Origin: Monocercomonoides exilis
Taxonomy: Eukaryota; Preaxostyla; Oxymonadida; Polymastigidae
Direction of reading: 5' to 3'
Assembly: GCA_001643675.2 (NCBI GenBank)
Contig: LSRY02000075.1
Location: 43,146-107,145 of the forward strand
Length of the DNA: 64,000 bases
A model generated the notes under the pieces. It saw only the letters and a program-made list of their open reading frames with translations, did not search any database and was not told the origin of the DNA. A program made the translations under genes and the position numbers. Shown piece after piece: positions 42,650 to 52,764 of the stretch (the first letter of the stretch is position 1; each line of letters opens with the position of its first letter).

Positions 42650-43920
42650 GAGGATGATACTGTTGGGAGTAGGAAAATTGGATGAAATAATTTTTGGAAG
42701 GTGAAATCAAGCCGCTGATTGAACAGCTCACATGCATCTGAAGGTCGACGGTCTGTTCTGACACGAAGTGAAAAGAAATATCACAGAAGAAGAAGGCGAA
42801 GAATAAGAAGAAGGCGAGAGGATTGAGAAATGTGAAATCAGTCGAATGATATTTCCAAAGAAAAATATGAGAAGTTCCTGTGACGTTGCTGACTGAATGA
42901 AATATTATATTTAACAAGTTGATTATACAAAATGATAATAATCCAAATTGCAATATTTATGACAGATTCATTCAAGCAAAATAATAGAATCACATTCCCT
43001 CAAAGTCAATTGACTACCTTTTTGTTAGATCCCTGCATTTCCCTTCGCAAACTGAAAATGATGCTGTTCTGTCGGCTCCAAAAATACAAATGAATCAAAT
43101 GCCTAATGATGATATCAGGAAAGAAGACGAAGACGAAGACAAAGAGGAAGAAGAATGTGAAGAAGAAAATGTTGAGGAAAATGAGGAATAAGGCAAAGAT
43201 AATGAGATGATGATGAAAATGAATATTTATGGTGATTGACAATTCCACAAAAATTCAATAAAAATTTCTGAAGAAGAAGTGGGAAGATTCCATGTGAATT
43301 TGTTTTCTGAATGAAACATCACATTAAACAAGTTAATTTCGCAACGAGTCAAAAACTCAAATTGCAAATATTTTGGCTGATGTTCTGAAATTTATCAATA
43401 AAGCTTGATTTATTCAAATCAGTTGCTTTTCTTTTTGCGATTTCCTCTCCTTTTGCTTCGAAAATAGAAACTGTTAATATTTCTCAAATTCTTTTCCTTT
43501 CCATTTTTCCTCTTCCGTTCAGCTCACAAAATCATAAGAAAATATCAATCCCCTCCTTTTCTTTTCTTTCCCATTCTCTTTAATAAAACATTCTTCTTCT
43601 CTCATAAAAGTTACCCCCTATTCCATTTGAACATTTCACAATTGTCCTCTTCTTTCCCGCTTTTGCCCTCTTTTCCTTCTCTTCAAAATCCATTTCTCCA
43701 ATCAACAATAATCACCTTCTTTATCATCTCCAACCACTTCTCTACATATTTTCTACATTTTCCTCTCCAAATCTCCACCCACTCTTCTCCACCCCTTTGT
43801 CTCAGAATTTCTTCCATTCAAAAACCCCTCTTGAAATATTAACATTCAAAAAAATACTCAACTCCCACCCCCTGCCACAAATAATCCTCTTCCATCTCTT
43901 CTCTGCCCCATATCCCTCAT
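42650..43920. repeat. Intergenic region with a degenerate direct repeat and pyrimidine-rich tract
   Basis: Bases 42868-42960 and 43277-43375 share a degraded direct repeat: both contain a version of gaatgaaat/gaatgaaac followed by taacaagtt/aaacaagtt and then caaattgcaat. The stretch 43480-43920 is strongly pyrimidine-rich on the plus strand and would act as a polypyrimidine leader if the frame at 43921 is used. No convincing gene. Confidence 0.4.
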
Positions 43921-44289
43921 GTGTCTGGTGTTGATGAGATAAACCTCAAATATAGATTTGGATGGTTGAGAATATTATTAAAGGTGATGATCAAGGCTGA
44001 AACAGAAAAAGCACCTCTGCACTTCCATCACAATGTGTACGGATTGAGAAGACCTTCCAATGAGATACACAAAGAATTTCGTGGAGATGCATTTCTTGCT
44101 GTATTCAACCATTCTGGTGCTGAAATGAAGAGATTGATTTATTTTGGAATGATGATTGCTGTGGAAATGAGTGTGCTTGGCGAAAAACAGTCGAAGAGCA
44201 GTTTGGTATTATTTTGTTTTTCTTTATATGAATATTTGCCTTTTGATTGTTTTTGCATTGTTTTCAGGGCAGGAGGTGGAAATGATTGA
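43921..44289 (+). CDS. Hypothetical protein, possibly two exons
   Basis: The frame reads MSGVDEINLKYRFGWLRILL, then HHNVYGLRRPSNEIHKEFRG, with no known domain. The last third becomes hydrophobic and intron-like: a GTTTGG donor at about 44198 and a TTTTCAG acceptor at about 44268 fit the local intron style. Splicing them would finish the protein with a charged QEVEMIENE end instead. No neighbour helps to assign a role. Confidence 0.3.
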   Translation: MSGVDEINLKYRFGWLRILLKVMIKAETEKAPLHFHHNVYGLRRPSNEIHKEFRGDAFLAVFNHSGAEMKRLIYFGMMIAVEMSVLGEKQSKSSLVLFCFSLYEYLPFDCFCIVFRAGGGND

Positions 44290-44924
44290 AAATGAATGAA
44301 AGCGGGATAGCTCATTGTTTGGGTTGTCCATCGAGTTGAGAGATAGAATTCATATGGAAAGTGTGTAAGATGAAGAGATTGAGATGGAAATTGGCTGCTA
44401 ATTTTTCAAGAAGCTAATTGGATTTGAATTGAGAAAGATGGAATTGAAAAAAAGCAAAAATATTTCATATTTCAGAATAGAAAGCAATTAGTGAACTCAA
44501 AAGAAGGTAATGATTATTGGAAAGGCTGTTTTGCGAATTGCTTTGCTAAAGCTGTCGAAAATTATTGTTTTCAACAAATGCTTTTATATCTTTAGCATCA
44601 ATTTCTAAATTTCTTTGCAACAACATCATAAAACAAATTTTTATACAAAATTTGATTGATTATGTATTGTGATTATTGTTTTAATGTTTAAAAAACCAGT
44701 AAACTTTTGTTTTGCTCAGTTAATTTAAGTTTCGATATTTTGCGAATAATTTTTTAATGTTTTTTTGAAAATAAGTAATAAAAACAATTGTAAACAAATT
44801 AAAACCAGCAAACAAATAAAAATAATAATATATTGAACGATATTTTCGCATAATTTAACAAAAATATTTTCGATTCAACCCCACCCTTAATGAAAATTTT
44901 TTCTGATCAAACGTCGGAATTTTT

Positions 44925-45740
44925 TATGATATCAAAAAAAATCACCCAAGTTACAATTTTCAGATGTGGATATTTTTAATCGGTGGCGACAGTCTGTTTT
45001 TCAGTTCTTTCTGAACACAACTTTTTAAACATGTTTTTGCAAGTTGAGTAAATGTTAATAATAGTGGACACTTTCAATAACTGTGGACAGTTGCATTATC
45101 TCACAACAGTTGATTGTTTCATAAAGACAATTTGTCAAATAATTCCTTCAATGAATGCAAACTTATAAGTCATTCAGAAATGATAAAAATTGCTCCCATG
45201 AATAAAGAAAGAGACATTTTTTTATTCATAGGAGCAATTTTTTCATTTATGAATGACTTATAAGTTTGCATTCATTGAAGGAATAAATGTGTAAATTGAT
45301 GAAATGCAACTATCAACTGTTGTTGAGACAATGCAACTTTCCACAGTTTTTGAAAGTGTCTTCCATTATTAACACTTGCTATAATTCTTGAAACTGTTTC
45401 ATGATGAATTTTATTTATATAAAAACAACATTTTCATTTTCTGGTGCATGCCATTGAAAAGTTTAAAGAATTGATTGATAAATATGTTCAAAAAAATAGG
45501 TGTTTAGTTGAAGCTGCAAATAAAACAATTGTGCAGTTTCAAAAAGAATTTCCTGAGTTTTTTTCAATTCTTGTTGTTTTTACTACTGCAATTTGCTTAT
45601 AAAGTCTTGATGAGAAACAATAATTTTTGAAAAATCTTTTTCAGCGAGACTTCTCGGAAAATGATCTTTATTGACCATTCACAAAAAGATCCAAAAAAAT
45701 TTCACACATATGGGTGATAATTTTTGAAATCAAAACTTTT
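44925..45740. mobile_element. Element bounded by TGGGTGAT-type inverted ends
   Basis: At 44925-44948 the sequence ends gatatcaaaaaaaatcaccc. At 45712-45735 the inverted version tgggtgataatttttgaaat occurs. Such ends flank about 800 bp without coding capacity, with another hairpin element nested inside. The pairing of these two ends is an inference, because several similar ends lie close together. Confidence 0.4.
45054..45373. mobile_element. Hairpin MITE, 320 bp
   Basis: The two halves (45054-45205 and 45222-45373) are imperfect inverted copies around a centre at about 45213. The outer ends read gttaataatagtggacactt and aagtgtcttccattattaac. The inner part, from ccttcaatgaatgcaaactt to its complement, is nearly perfect. 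No coding sequence. Confidence 0.7.
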
Positions 45741-45892
45741 CTCGAAGTGTTGATTCAGAATAGATATTATTTCTTTGAATAATATATTTTTTTCAAATTT
45801 ATTATGTGCAATAAATGTAAAATAAATTATGCAAAAGAGAAAATTCATAAAAAAAACTATCTATTAATAAAATTGTATCATCCAAGCTTTCA

Positions 45893-46150
45893 TTTGGGTG
45901 ATTATTTTTGATATCAAATTTTTTCTTAAAAAAATGTCCGTTCGAAAATTTCACTTGAATATTAACAAAAGAACACTGAAAAGTGAAAATGATTATAAAA
46001 TACATCTTCGTCTTTTTTCAACAAAAACATTTGTTTTTAAAGTAGTTGAGATAATTATTCAATATGAATTCAAAATTACTTCCCAAAGGAAAACAATTTT
46101 TGAAAAAACTACTCACCGAAAAAAGTTATGATTTCAAAAATTATCACCCA
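45893..46150. mobile_element. 257-bp MITE with TGGGTGAT terminal repeats
   Basis: Left end ttgggtgattatttttgata at 45892 and right end tttcaaaaattatcaccca ending at 46150 form matching inverted repeats. The interior is AT-rich and holds an open frame (45898-46131) that includes the repeats themselves, so I treat it as chance. Its right end abuts the TA preceding the 985-bp foldback element. Confidence 0.6.
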
Positions 46151-46152
46151 TA

Positions 46153-47137
46153 GGGTTACACTTTAACCTCTGACCCTTTTTTAACCACCACCTTTTTTTT
46201 TGTGGAGCTGGCTACGGCTTAATACAAGCTTGTAGCCAACAAAAACTAACTAGAAATGTTTATTTTAATAAATTTAACTTTTACAGAAAAAATTTTTTAA
46301 CGAAAATTTTTTAACTTTGAGATCTCGGTATTTTTTAATTTTATTTTTTGATCATTGAATTGATGGTCTTTCCATGAATATAACATTCTGGAAGTTTTAA
46401 GCTACACCGTCATTACACATCTTATCCTTTTTATTGGTTTTATAACTTTTCACATTTCACACGTTTTTTTTTCATCTGTTTTCTCATTTCATCGACTTAC
46501 CGAACAAATGAAAATATAAATTGTATTAAAACAATTTCTCAAATTTTATTAGCTGTATCTCATTTTAAAATCATTATATTGTTGCACACTCACATAATAA
46601 TTTGCTGAAAAAATGTTACTGGTTGGGAAAATCAAAACTACCGAAATTGATGTTTTTCATTTTTCTATTCAAAATCAAATTAGCAAAGCTTTTTTGTATA
46701 TCTTCATAATTATCATTTTAACATATATTAAGGACAACATAAAAAAATTTGCAAAAATTCATCATTCTTTAAAAAATATCATTTTTTCGAAAAGTCGATG
46801 AAATGAGAAAACAGATGAAAAAAAAACGTGTGAAATGTGAAAAGTTATAAAACCAATAAAAAGGATAAGATGTGTAATGACGGTGTAGCTTAAAACTTCC
46901 AGAATGTTATATTCATGGAAAGACCATCAATTCAATGATCAAAAAATAAAATTAAAAAATACCGAGATCTCAAAGTTAAAAAATTTTCGTTAAAAAATTT
47001 TTTCTGTAAAAGTTAAATTTATTAAAATAAACATTTCTAGTTAGTTTTTGTTGGCTACAAGCTTGTATTAAGCCGTAGCCAGCTCCACAAAAAAAAAGGT
47101 GGTGGTTAAAAAAGGGTCAGAGGTTAAAGTGTAACCC
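46153..47137. mobile_element. Foldback element, 985 bp with about 345-bp inverted arms
   Basis: Arms 46153-46498 and 46794-47137 are reverse complements with essentially no mismatch by eye. The ends read gggttacactttaacctctg and cagaggttaaagtgtaaccc, with TA on each flank. The 295-bp loop has no gene beyond a short frame (46613-46801). The TA target and TIR length suggest a non-autonomous Tc1/mariner-type or foldback element. Nearly perfect arms suggest recent insertion. Confidence 0.82.
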
Positions 47138-47710
47138 TATATGAAATAGAAAAAGAATGATGTAAAAAGGAATAACACACATTTGGACTTTTTCATACAT
47201 AACATGCAGTTATTAAAGATAAAGAAAGCTATTTAATGGAGAAATTTAATTTGCTGATTGTCGATTTTGATAAAAAATAATTAAATCATATTCAAGAATT
47301 AAGATTATCATATGCATTAAAACTGTAATCTAGTGAATGAAAGACAAAACCTTATTTTCATGAATGCATGTATTTGCAGAGCATTCAATGCACAAAAATG
47401 ATTTTTTTAATAAATCAAGGATAAAACAAAATTGCATAAAAAATTCTCTTTATAATAAAAAGTGTTTGTTACTGATAAAAACGAATGAAATATTTTGTAA
47501 TTCAAATTCATGTTCATTAAATCAAAGAAAAAGAAAAAAAAAAGATTGATTCAATGATTGTTTTGATACGTTGTTGTCAAACTGAACATGATTGTGAGAT
47601 ATCTTTGCATATGTTTTTGAAAAATGATATTGACAAATAATAATAAAAGTTATTCAACATTTTCTATTAGATCAAATAAAACATATTTCAAAAGTGTAAG
47701 CAATACGCCA

Positions 47711-50700
47711 ATGATCACATTTTGCCTTGTTGTCCAAATTGGCTTTGTCTTTTCGGAACAAACAAAACACCTCAACTTGTTTCTTTCTCAGAATGAAAAT
47801 GGAAGTGATAGGGCATTTGGAATTGGAGTGATGCAATCCCAAAAAGGCAACAGACAATTTCCACTGTCTGAAAGCAACCGTTCCCGCATCCAATCCAACA
47901 GCTGCACTTTCCATCCTGACATGCACCAGGTCATCTTTGATTCAATCAATTCCACTCTCTGTTTGAGGGATGTGCAAGTTACGGTGATTGAAAACACACA
48001 CATTGCCCAGCTTGATGAGCTTTCGATGTGTTCATTTTGTGCTTGTGTGATTGATGTTTTGCATTTGGATGTTCCTCTGTTCGATGTGAAGGGTGGGCTG
48101 CTGGAGATGAAGAACTGCTCGCTGCAGCCATTTGGCTTGGCACAATGGCAGATGGGGTCGCTGTGCTCATGTGAAGAAGGAAGTTGCCTGTTTCTGGGTT
48201 GCACTTCATTTTCATCGTTTTGTGTGGCAGGCAGCAAGCCGCTGATTGGGTCGTGCAGATGCGAATGGGTGAGGCTTGACAACTGCCATTTCAGAAACAT
48301 CACATGGAAAGCGAGGCGTGATGAGCAAGGGACAAGGAGAGAGTGTGGGGGCAAAAGCACAACTGCTTGTGGATGCAGTTTTGAAGAGGTGTGGAACCCG
48401 ATCAATGGAGGCATTCTGGCAGACTTCAATGCTGGTGGCTCGACAAGTGTTTTCAACTCGACATTCTTCAGATGCAAACAGAAATACAGTGAAGGAAAAA
48501 AGGAAAGGATTACAAACAACGAAACAGTGAGTTTTGAAAATGTCGAATGGAACTCCATCAAAACAGGTGAAAATGCTGGAGCTCTGTTTATTCAAAATGC
48601 AAATAATGTTTCAATCAAATCCTGTTTGTTTTATCAATGTTCTGGGTGGCACGGAGGTGGTTTGTACATCTCATACTGTTCAAATATTATTATTGAAAAC
48701 AATGCTTTCGATTATTGTTCTTCAAATCCAAGCTGGGGAGGAGGGTTGTTTGTTTTCACTCAGAATATAAATTCGTTCCTTTTTATTTCAAAATGCAAAT
48801 ATGAAAGCTGTGAAGCAAATGCCTGCGGAGGAGGAATTTGCTTATGCAAATCAATTCCGAATTTAGAAATCAATAATTGCTCATTTGCAAGTTGCATTGG
48901 AAAAATTGGCGGTGGTGTGTTGATGGTTGGGGAAAATGTCAATTCAAATATTCATGAAACAATATTTCGAGGGTGTTCCACTCAGACAAACATTGGAGGA
49001 GGTGGTGTGATCCTTCGAAATTATATGAACAAATCAGCGAGCTGCTCAGTTGATGTTGAATTTTGTTTTTTTGAGAGCAATTCAGGAAACAATGGGGATT
49101 TGAGTGTGAGAGGATGCGATGTGTATGGGTCATCAGATTGGAATGGGTTTGTGAAAGAGGGAGACTTCAGACACTGTGTGTCTGTGAGTGAGGGAGCAGT
49201 GAAGCTGTATCTGTCAGATCTGGGAGACAAGAGCAAGTGGCTGGAGCCGTGCCACAACCCGATTGTGGTGAGCAGCAGCACAGGGACAGACCATGTGACA
49301 TGTGGGCACGGGAGGGATGAAGGGTCATATGCGAAGTGCAGGACAATAGGGTTCACGGTTGGGGTGGTGAGAGGAGACGGCGAGACAGTGGGGAATGTGT
49401 CTGTTGAAGAAGGGGAGTATTATGAGGAGGGGATGAGGATCGAAGGGAAGAGGCTGAGGATTGGGAGTGCATCAGCAGAGAGGAAAGGAGTGGTGCACAC
49501 GAGGGACTGCAGGGGGTGGCTGTTCTGGGTTGGGAATGGGTGGCTGGGGCTGCTGGACCTGGCGATTGTGGATGATGCGGCAGAGGGGTCGAGCAGTGGA
49601 GTGTGCTGTGTGAGCGGGGCCAGTGGGCAGCTGGAAGTGAGTGGATGCGAGATCAGCGGTGGTGTGGCAGGAAGAGTGGCGAAGGAGTGTGTGATGGAGA
49701 TCTTGGAGGGGGAGGCGGCGCTGAGGAACAGCTCGATGAGCGATCTGCAGATGGACGGGAAATGTGCGGTGTGGGTGAACCATGCGAGGCAGATGAGGAT
49801 GGAGGAGGTGAACATGACGTCGATGGGGAGGGTGTCAGGGAGCGGGGCGGTGGTGGAAGGGGTGCTGTCTGGGGGTGGGGAGATGGGTGTGTCGGGGGTT
49901 GTGGTGGAAGACTGCAGCGCCATGTGTGGGAATGGAGGCTGGATGAGTGTGGAGGTGGAGGAAGGGAGCAGACTTGTGGTTGGGGAGGGAGAAACACAAA
50001 CAAGGCTGACCAGATGCCGAGCAGAGAGAGGGGATGGGAGTGAGTGCGCAAACACTGGCACAGATGCAGGCACAGGGCGAGGGGGAGGGATCCACATGTG
50101 TGTGGCAGGCGTGAAGGCAGAATATGGGTTCAAGAATGTGGAGTTTGTGGGGAATGAAGCAGCACATGGAAAGGATGTGTTTGTGGTGTCGCCGTTGCTG
50201 GGGGAGTGTGTGACGCGAGAGCGATTTGGATTCTTCAGTGTGGCGAATCCGTTTGGAGAGGAGTGTGCAGAAGGGGTTGACACGAGGTGGGGGTCGGTGG
50301 TGATCCCGCTGGTGTATTATCTGAAGGAGCGGGAAGGGAAGGTGAGTGTGGGGAACAATGGGCATGATGTGCCGGCGTGTGGGTTTTACGAGTATGAGTG
50401 CCTGAGTGTGGGATACTCGAAGAGGCAGGCGAAGAGCAGGTGGGATGTGAGGGTGAAAGGGCGATACGACTTTGTTGAGAGCGTGAGGGTTGCGCCAGGG
50501 GAAGAGCTGATGATTGGGGGAGTGGAGGGTGAGGAGTGTGGGATGGTGATGAAAGGGGACGGGAGCGGGGGCAATGGGATGGTTGAAGTGAGTGGGACAG
50601 GAGTGGTGGCGATGGTGGAGCTGGTGATGGAAGAGAGGCTGAAGGGGGATGAGTGGTGTGTGTTCCATGTGGAGGGGAGTGGAGATCTGTCGGTGGATGA

Positions 50701-51079
50701 GTGCAGAGTGTGTGGAGATGTGTCAGTGGAGAAGGTGGGGTATGGGGTGTTCTGTGTGAGTGGAGGGGGTGTGACAGTGACGAATGTGGCGCTGGATGGG
50801 CTGGGGTTCACAGAGCGAGGGTTTGTGGAGGTGAGTGGGGAGACAGCGGAAGGGACGATTGTGGGGCTGAATGTGACGGGTGGGGCAGGGAGCAGAAAGG
50901 GGGTGATTGTGAGCAAAGGGGCGAAGAAGATGGAGGTGAAGAAGATGAATGCGAGCGGGGTGTGTGTGAGGGAAGGGAGCGGGGCAGTGATGGAAGCAGT
51001 TGTGAAGGATGGGTGCAGGCTGACAGTGGATGGGGGTGTGTTGGAAGGGTGTGTGAGAAAGGGGATGGGGGAGGGATGA
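47711..51079 (+). CDS. Gene C segment 1: signal peptide and first ectodomain modules
   Basis: The open frame extends back to 47624, but the hydrophobic leader begins at 47711. It contains typical family repeats: NCHFRNIT, CSGWHGGGLYISYCS, GGGLFVF, GGGICLC. Base composition changes sharply at about 49090, from AT-rich, as in genes A and B, to G-rich. Family reading is lost at about 51060, where segment 1 runs into KGMGEG and a stop while the next frame continues KGDGGGMMVV. That fits loss of one G in a G-rich stretch. Confidence 0.7.
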   Translation: MITFCLVVQIGFVFSEQTKHLNLFLSQNENGSDRAFGIGVMQSQKGNRQFPLSESNRSRIQSNSCTFHPDMHQVIFDSINSTLCLRDVQVTVIENTHIAQLDELSMCSFCACVIDVLHLDVPLFDVKGGLLEMKNCSLQPFGLAQWQMGSLCSCEEGSCLFLGCTSFSSFCVAGSKPLIGSCRCEWVRLDNCHFRNITWKARRDEQGTRRECGGKSTTACGCSFEEVWNPINGGILADFNAGGSTSVFNSTFFRCKQKYSEGKKERITNNETVSFENVEWNSIKTGENAGALFIQNANNVSIKSCLFYQCSGWHGGGLYISYCSNIIIENNAFDYCSSNPSWGGGLFVFTQNINSFLFISKCKYESCEANACGGGICLCKSIPNLEINNCSFASCIGKIGGGVLMVGENVNSNIHETIFRGCSTQTNIGGGGVILRNYMNKSASCSVDVEFCFFESNSGNNGDLSVRGCDVYGSSDWNGFVKEGDFRHCVSVSEGAVKLYLSDLGDKSKWLEPCHNPIVVSSSTGTDHVTCGHGRDEGSYAKCRTIGFTVGVVRGDGETVGNVSVEEGEYYEEGMRIEGKRLRIGSASAERKGVVHTRDCRGWLFWVGNGWLGLLDLAIVDDAAEGSSSGVCCVSGASGQLEVSGCEISGGVAGRVAKECVMEILEGEAALRNSSMSDLQMDGKCAVWVNHARQMRMEEVNMTSMGRVSGSGAVVEGVLSGGGEMGVSGVVVEDCSAMCGNGGWMSVEVEEGSRLVVGEGETQTRLTRCRAERGDGSECANTGTDAGTGRGGGIHMCVAGVKAEYGFKNVEFVGNEAAHGKDVFVVSPLLGECVTRERFGFFSVANPFGEECAEGVDTRWGSVVIPLVYYLKEREGKVSVGNNGHDVPACGFYEYECLSVGYSKRQAKSRWDVRVKGRYDFVESVRVAPGEELMIGGVEGEECGMVMKGDGSGGNGMVEVSGTGVVAMVELVMEERLKGDEWCVFHVEGSGDLSVDECRVCGDVSVEKVGYGVFCVSGGGVTVTNVALDGLGFTERGFVEVSGETAEGTIVGLNVTGGAGSRKGVIVSKGAKKMEVKKMNASGVCVREGSGAVMEAVVKDGCRLTVDGGVLEGCVRKGMGEG

Positions 51080-52764
51080 TGGTGGTGATGGAAGGCGGGG
51101 GGCGTGTGGAGGTGGGGAAGAGCGAGAGTGTGGGTTTTGAGGGGTGCAGTGCACAGAGGAAGGACGGGGCAGGAGGACATGGAGGAGGGATGATGATGAG
51201 AATAGAAGGGTCGGATGGAGACTTCAAGCTGGAGAGACTGAGGTTCAGCGGGTGCCAGGCGAGTGTTGGGGGAAGGAATGTGTTTGTGTGTGGGGAAGAC
51301 TTTTCGCGGGAGATCAAGAGAGCAAAGTTTGGGTTTGTGGAATCGTATGAGAACACAGAGGAGATTGGGGGTTATGAAGACGGGGACGAGACATGGGTGG
51401 TTCCGGTTGTTCTGTACTTGCGGGATGCCCCAGAGGAAATCCGGGTGGGGGGCGAGAGGAGCAGGGACTTTGGCCGATGTGGGTATGAAGGGTTTGAGTG
51501 CCAGTCAGTGGACTATGGGGTGGGGCTGTGGGGCAGAGGAGCAGGTGTGAATTGCGTGGTGACATCGCCTTCATGTGTGAAAGGAGAGATGGTTCTGGAA
51601 GAAGGAGAATACAGAATACGAGGAATGGGAGTGGGCAGTGAGGTGGAAATGATGCAGAGCGAGGGTGCTGGGGCAGAGGGCACTGTGGAGAGCAGCGCAC
51701 AAGTGACAATCGAAAAAGTGGTGTTTGTGGCTCCGGCGCAGAAAAAGGCGAAGGATGCGCTGATCCACACGACTGGTGGGGAGATCAACATCCGGTTGTG
51801 CTCGGTGGGTGTCTGCAGCGGCGGGAGCAGCGAGCAGAGCAGAGAGCTGAAGCACACGTTCCTGCGCGTCTCGGGTGGCCGGCTGGTGCTGGAGGAGTTC
51901 GAGCTCACAGCCATTGCCGCAGCATCGGTGCCAGTTGTTGTTGTTGAGGATTCAGGATGTGGGACGATTGAGCAGTGTCTGTTCAGTGGGGTGGGCAAGG
52001 CACATGCTGATGGGCTGATATTGCATGGTGCACAGGGGATGTGCGAAGTGAGCAACACGACGATGTCGGGGCTGTCCCTTTCAGAGGGGTGCGGGATATG
52101 TGACCGTGGGGGGAAAAACATGGTTGTGAGGAATTGCACGATGAGCGAGGTGACAACAACAAAGGGGAACGGATGCTGTGTGCGAGGAGTGGTGTCGGGG
52201 GGCTGTGCCCTGGAGATGTTTGATGTGCAGGTGGTGGGGTGCTGGACAGAGCGTGGGAATGGCGGAGGAATTCATGTGGAAATGGAGGGAGACGGCTGTG
52301 TGCAAGTTGGGAAAGTGGGGAAAGTGGGGATGAAGACATTGTTCGAAGGGTGCTGTGCAAGGGATGGGAATGAGATTGGGGGATATGGAGGCGGGGTGGC
52401 GCTGGTCAGCAAGGGGAACCTGTCGTCGTTTGTTGTTGCCGATGTTGTGTTTGGGGTGAACGAAAAGGCAAACCACGCATCGAAAGGCGGGGACAACGTG
52501 TTTGTCCGGGGAGAGAATCTGTCGCGGCTGATAACAGACGAGTCGATGCAGTTTGAGTTTGACCGAGAGACGAAGGCCACGTTCAGGGAACTGGAAGGGG
52601 AGGAGGTGGGGGAGGGAGGGGAGGTGAGCGCTTTTGTGCCGCTGGCTGTGTTTGTGGTGGAGTTCAGAGGAAGTGTGCATGTTGGGGAGAGAGCGGAGTG
52701 GATTATCGGATGTGCGGGCTGGAGGTGTATCCATGCTCGACAATCGGGTATGGGTGCGCGCTGA
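50701..52764 (+). CDS. Gene C segment 2: middle ectodomain modules
   Basis: Family-like reading in this frame begins at about 51060 (KGDGGGMMVVMEGG); sequence before that is out of register. It includes the header RCGYEGFECQSVDYG and ends in another beta-helix stretch, then loses register at about 52690, just before the next header (MCGLEVYPC), which is read in segment 3. Confidence 0.65.
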   Translation: MQSVWRCVSGEGGVWGVLCEWRGCDSDECGAGWAGVHRARVCGGEWGDSGRDDCGAECDGWGREQKGGDCEQRGEEDGGEEDECERGVCEGRERGSDGSSCEGWVQADSGWGCVGRVCEKGDGGGMMVVMEGGGRVEVGKSESVGFEGCSAQRKDGAGGHGGGMMMRIEGSDGDFKLERLRFSGCQASVGGRNVFVCGEDFSREIKRAKFGFVESYENTEEIGGYEDGDETWVVPVVLYLRDAPEEIRVGGERSRDFGRCGYEGFECQSVDYGVGLWGRGAGVNCVVTSPSCVKGEMVLEEGEYRIRGMGVGSEVEMMQSEGAGAEGTVESSAQVTIEKVVFVAPAQKKAKDALIHTTGGEINIRLCSVGVCSGGSSEQSRELKHTFLRVSGGRLVLEEFELTAIAAASVPVVVVEDSGCGTIEQCLFSGVGKAHADGLILHGAQGMCEVSNTTMSGLSLSEGCGICDRGGKNMVVRNCTMSEVTTTKGNGCCVRGVVSGGCALEMFDVQVVGCWTERGNGGGIHVEMEGDGCVQVGKVGKVGMKTLFEGCCARDGNEIGGYGGGVALVSKGNLSSFVVADVVFGVNEKANHASKGGDNVFVRGENLSRLITDESMQFEFDRETKATFRELEGEEVGEGGEVSAFVPLAVFVVEFRGSVHVGERAEWIIGCAGWRCIHARQSGMGAR

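Larger units (their letters stand above)
44300..47623. other. Element-rich intergenic region upstream of gene C
   Basis: About 3.3 kb of AT-rich DNA with no supported gene. It is occupied by at least three inverted-repeat elements listed separately (44925-45740, 45054-45373, 46153-47137) and a short 257-bp unit at 45893-46150. The last 480 bp before gene C hold only short frames. Confidence 0.6.

Noticed and set aside
45898-46131. 77-aa frame within the small MITE
   Set aside because: It is made partly of the terminal repeats and has no similarity to a transposase.
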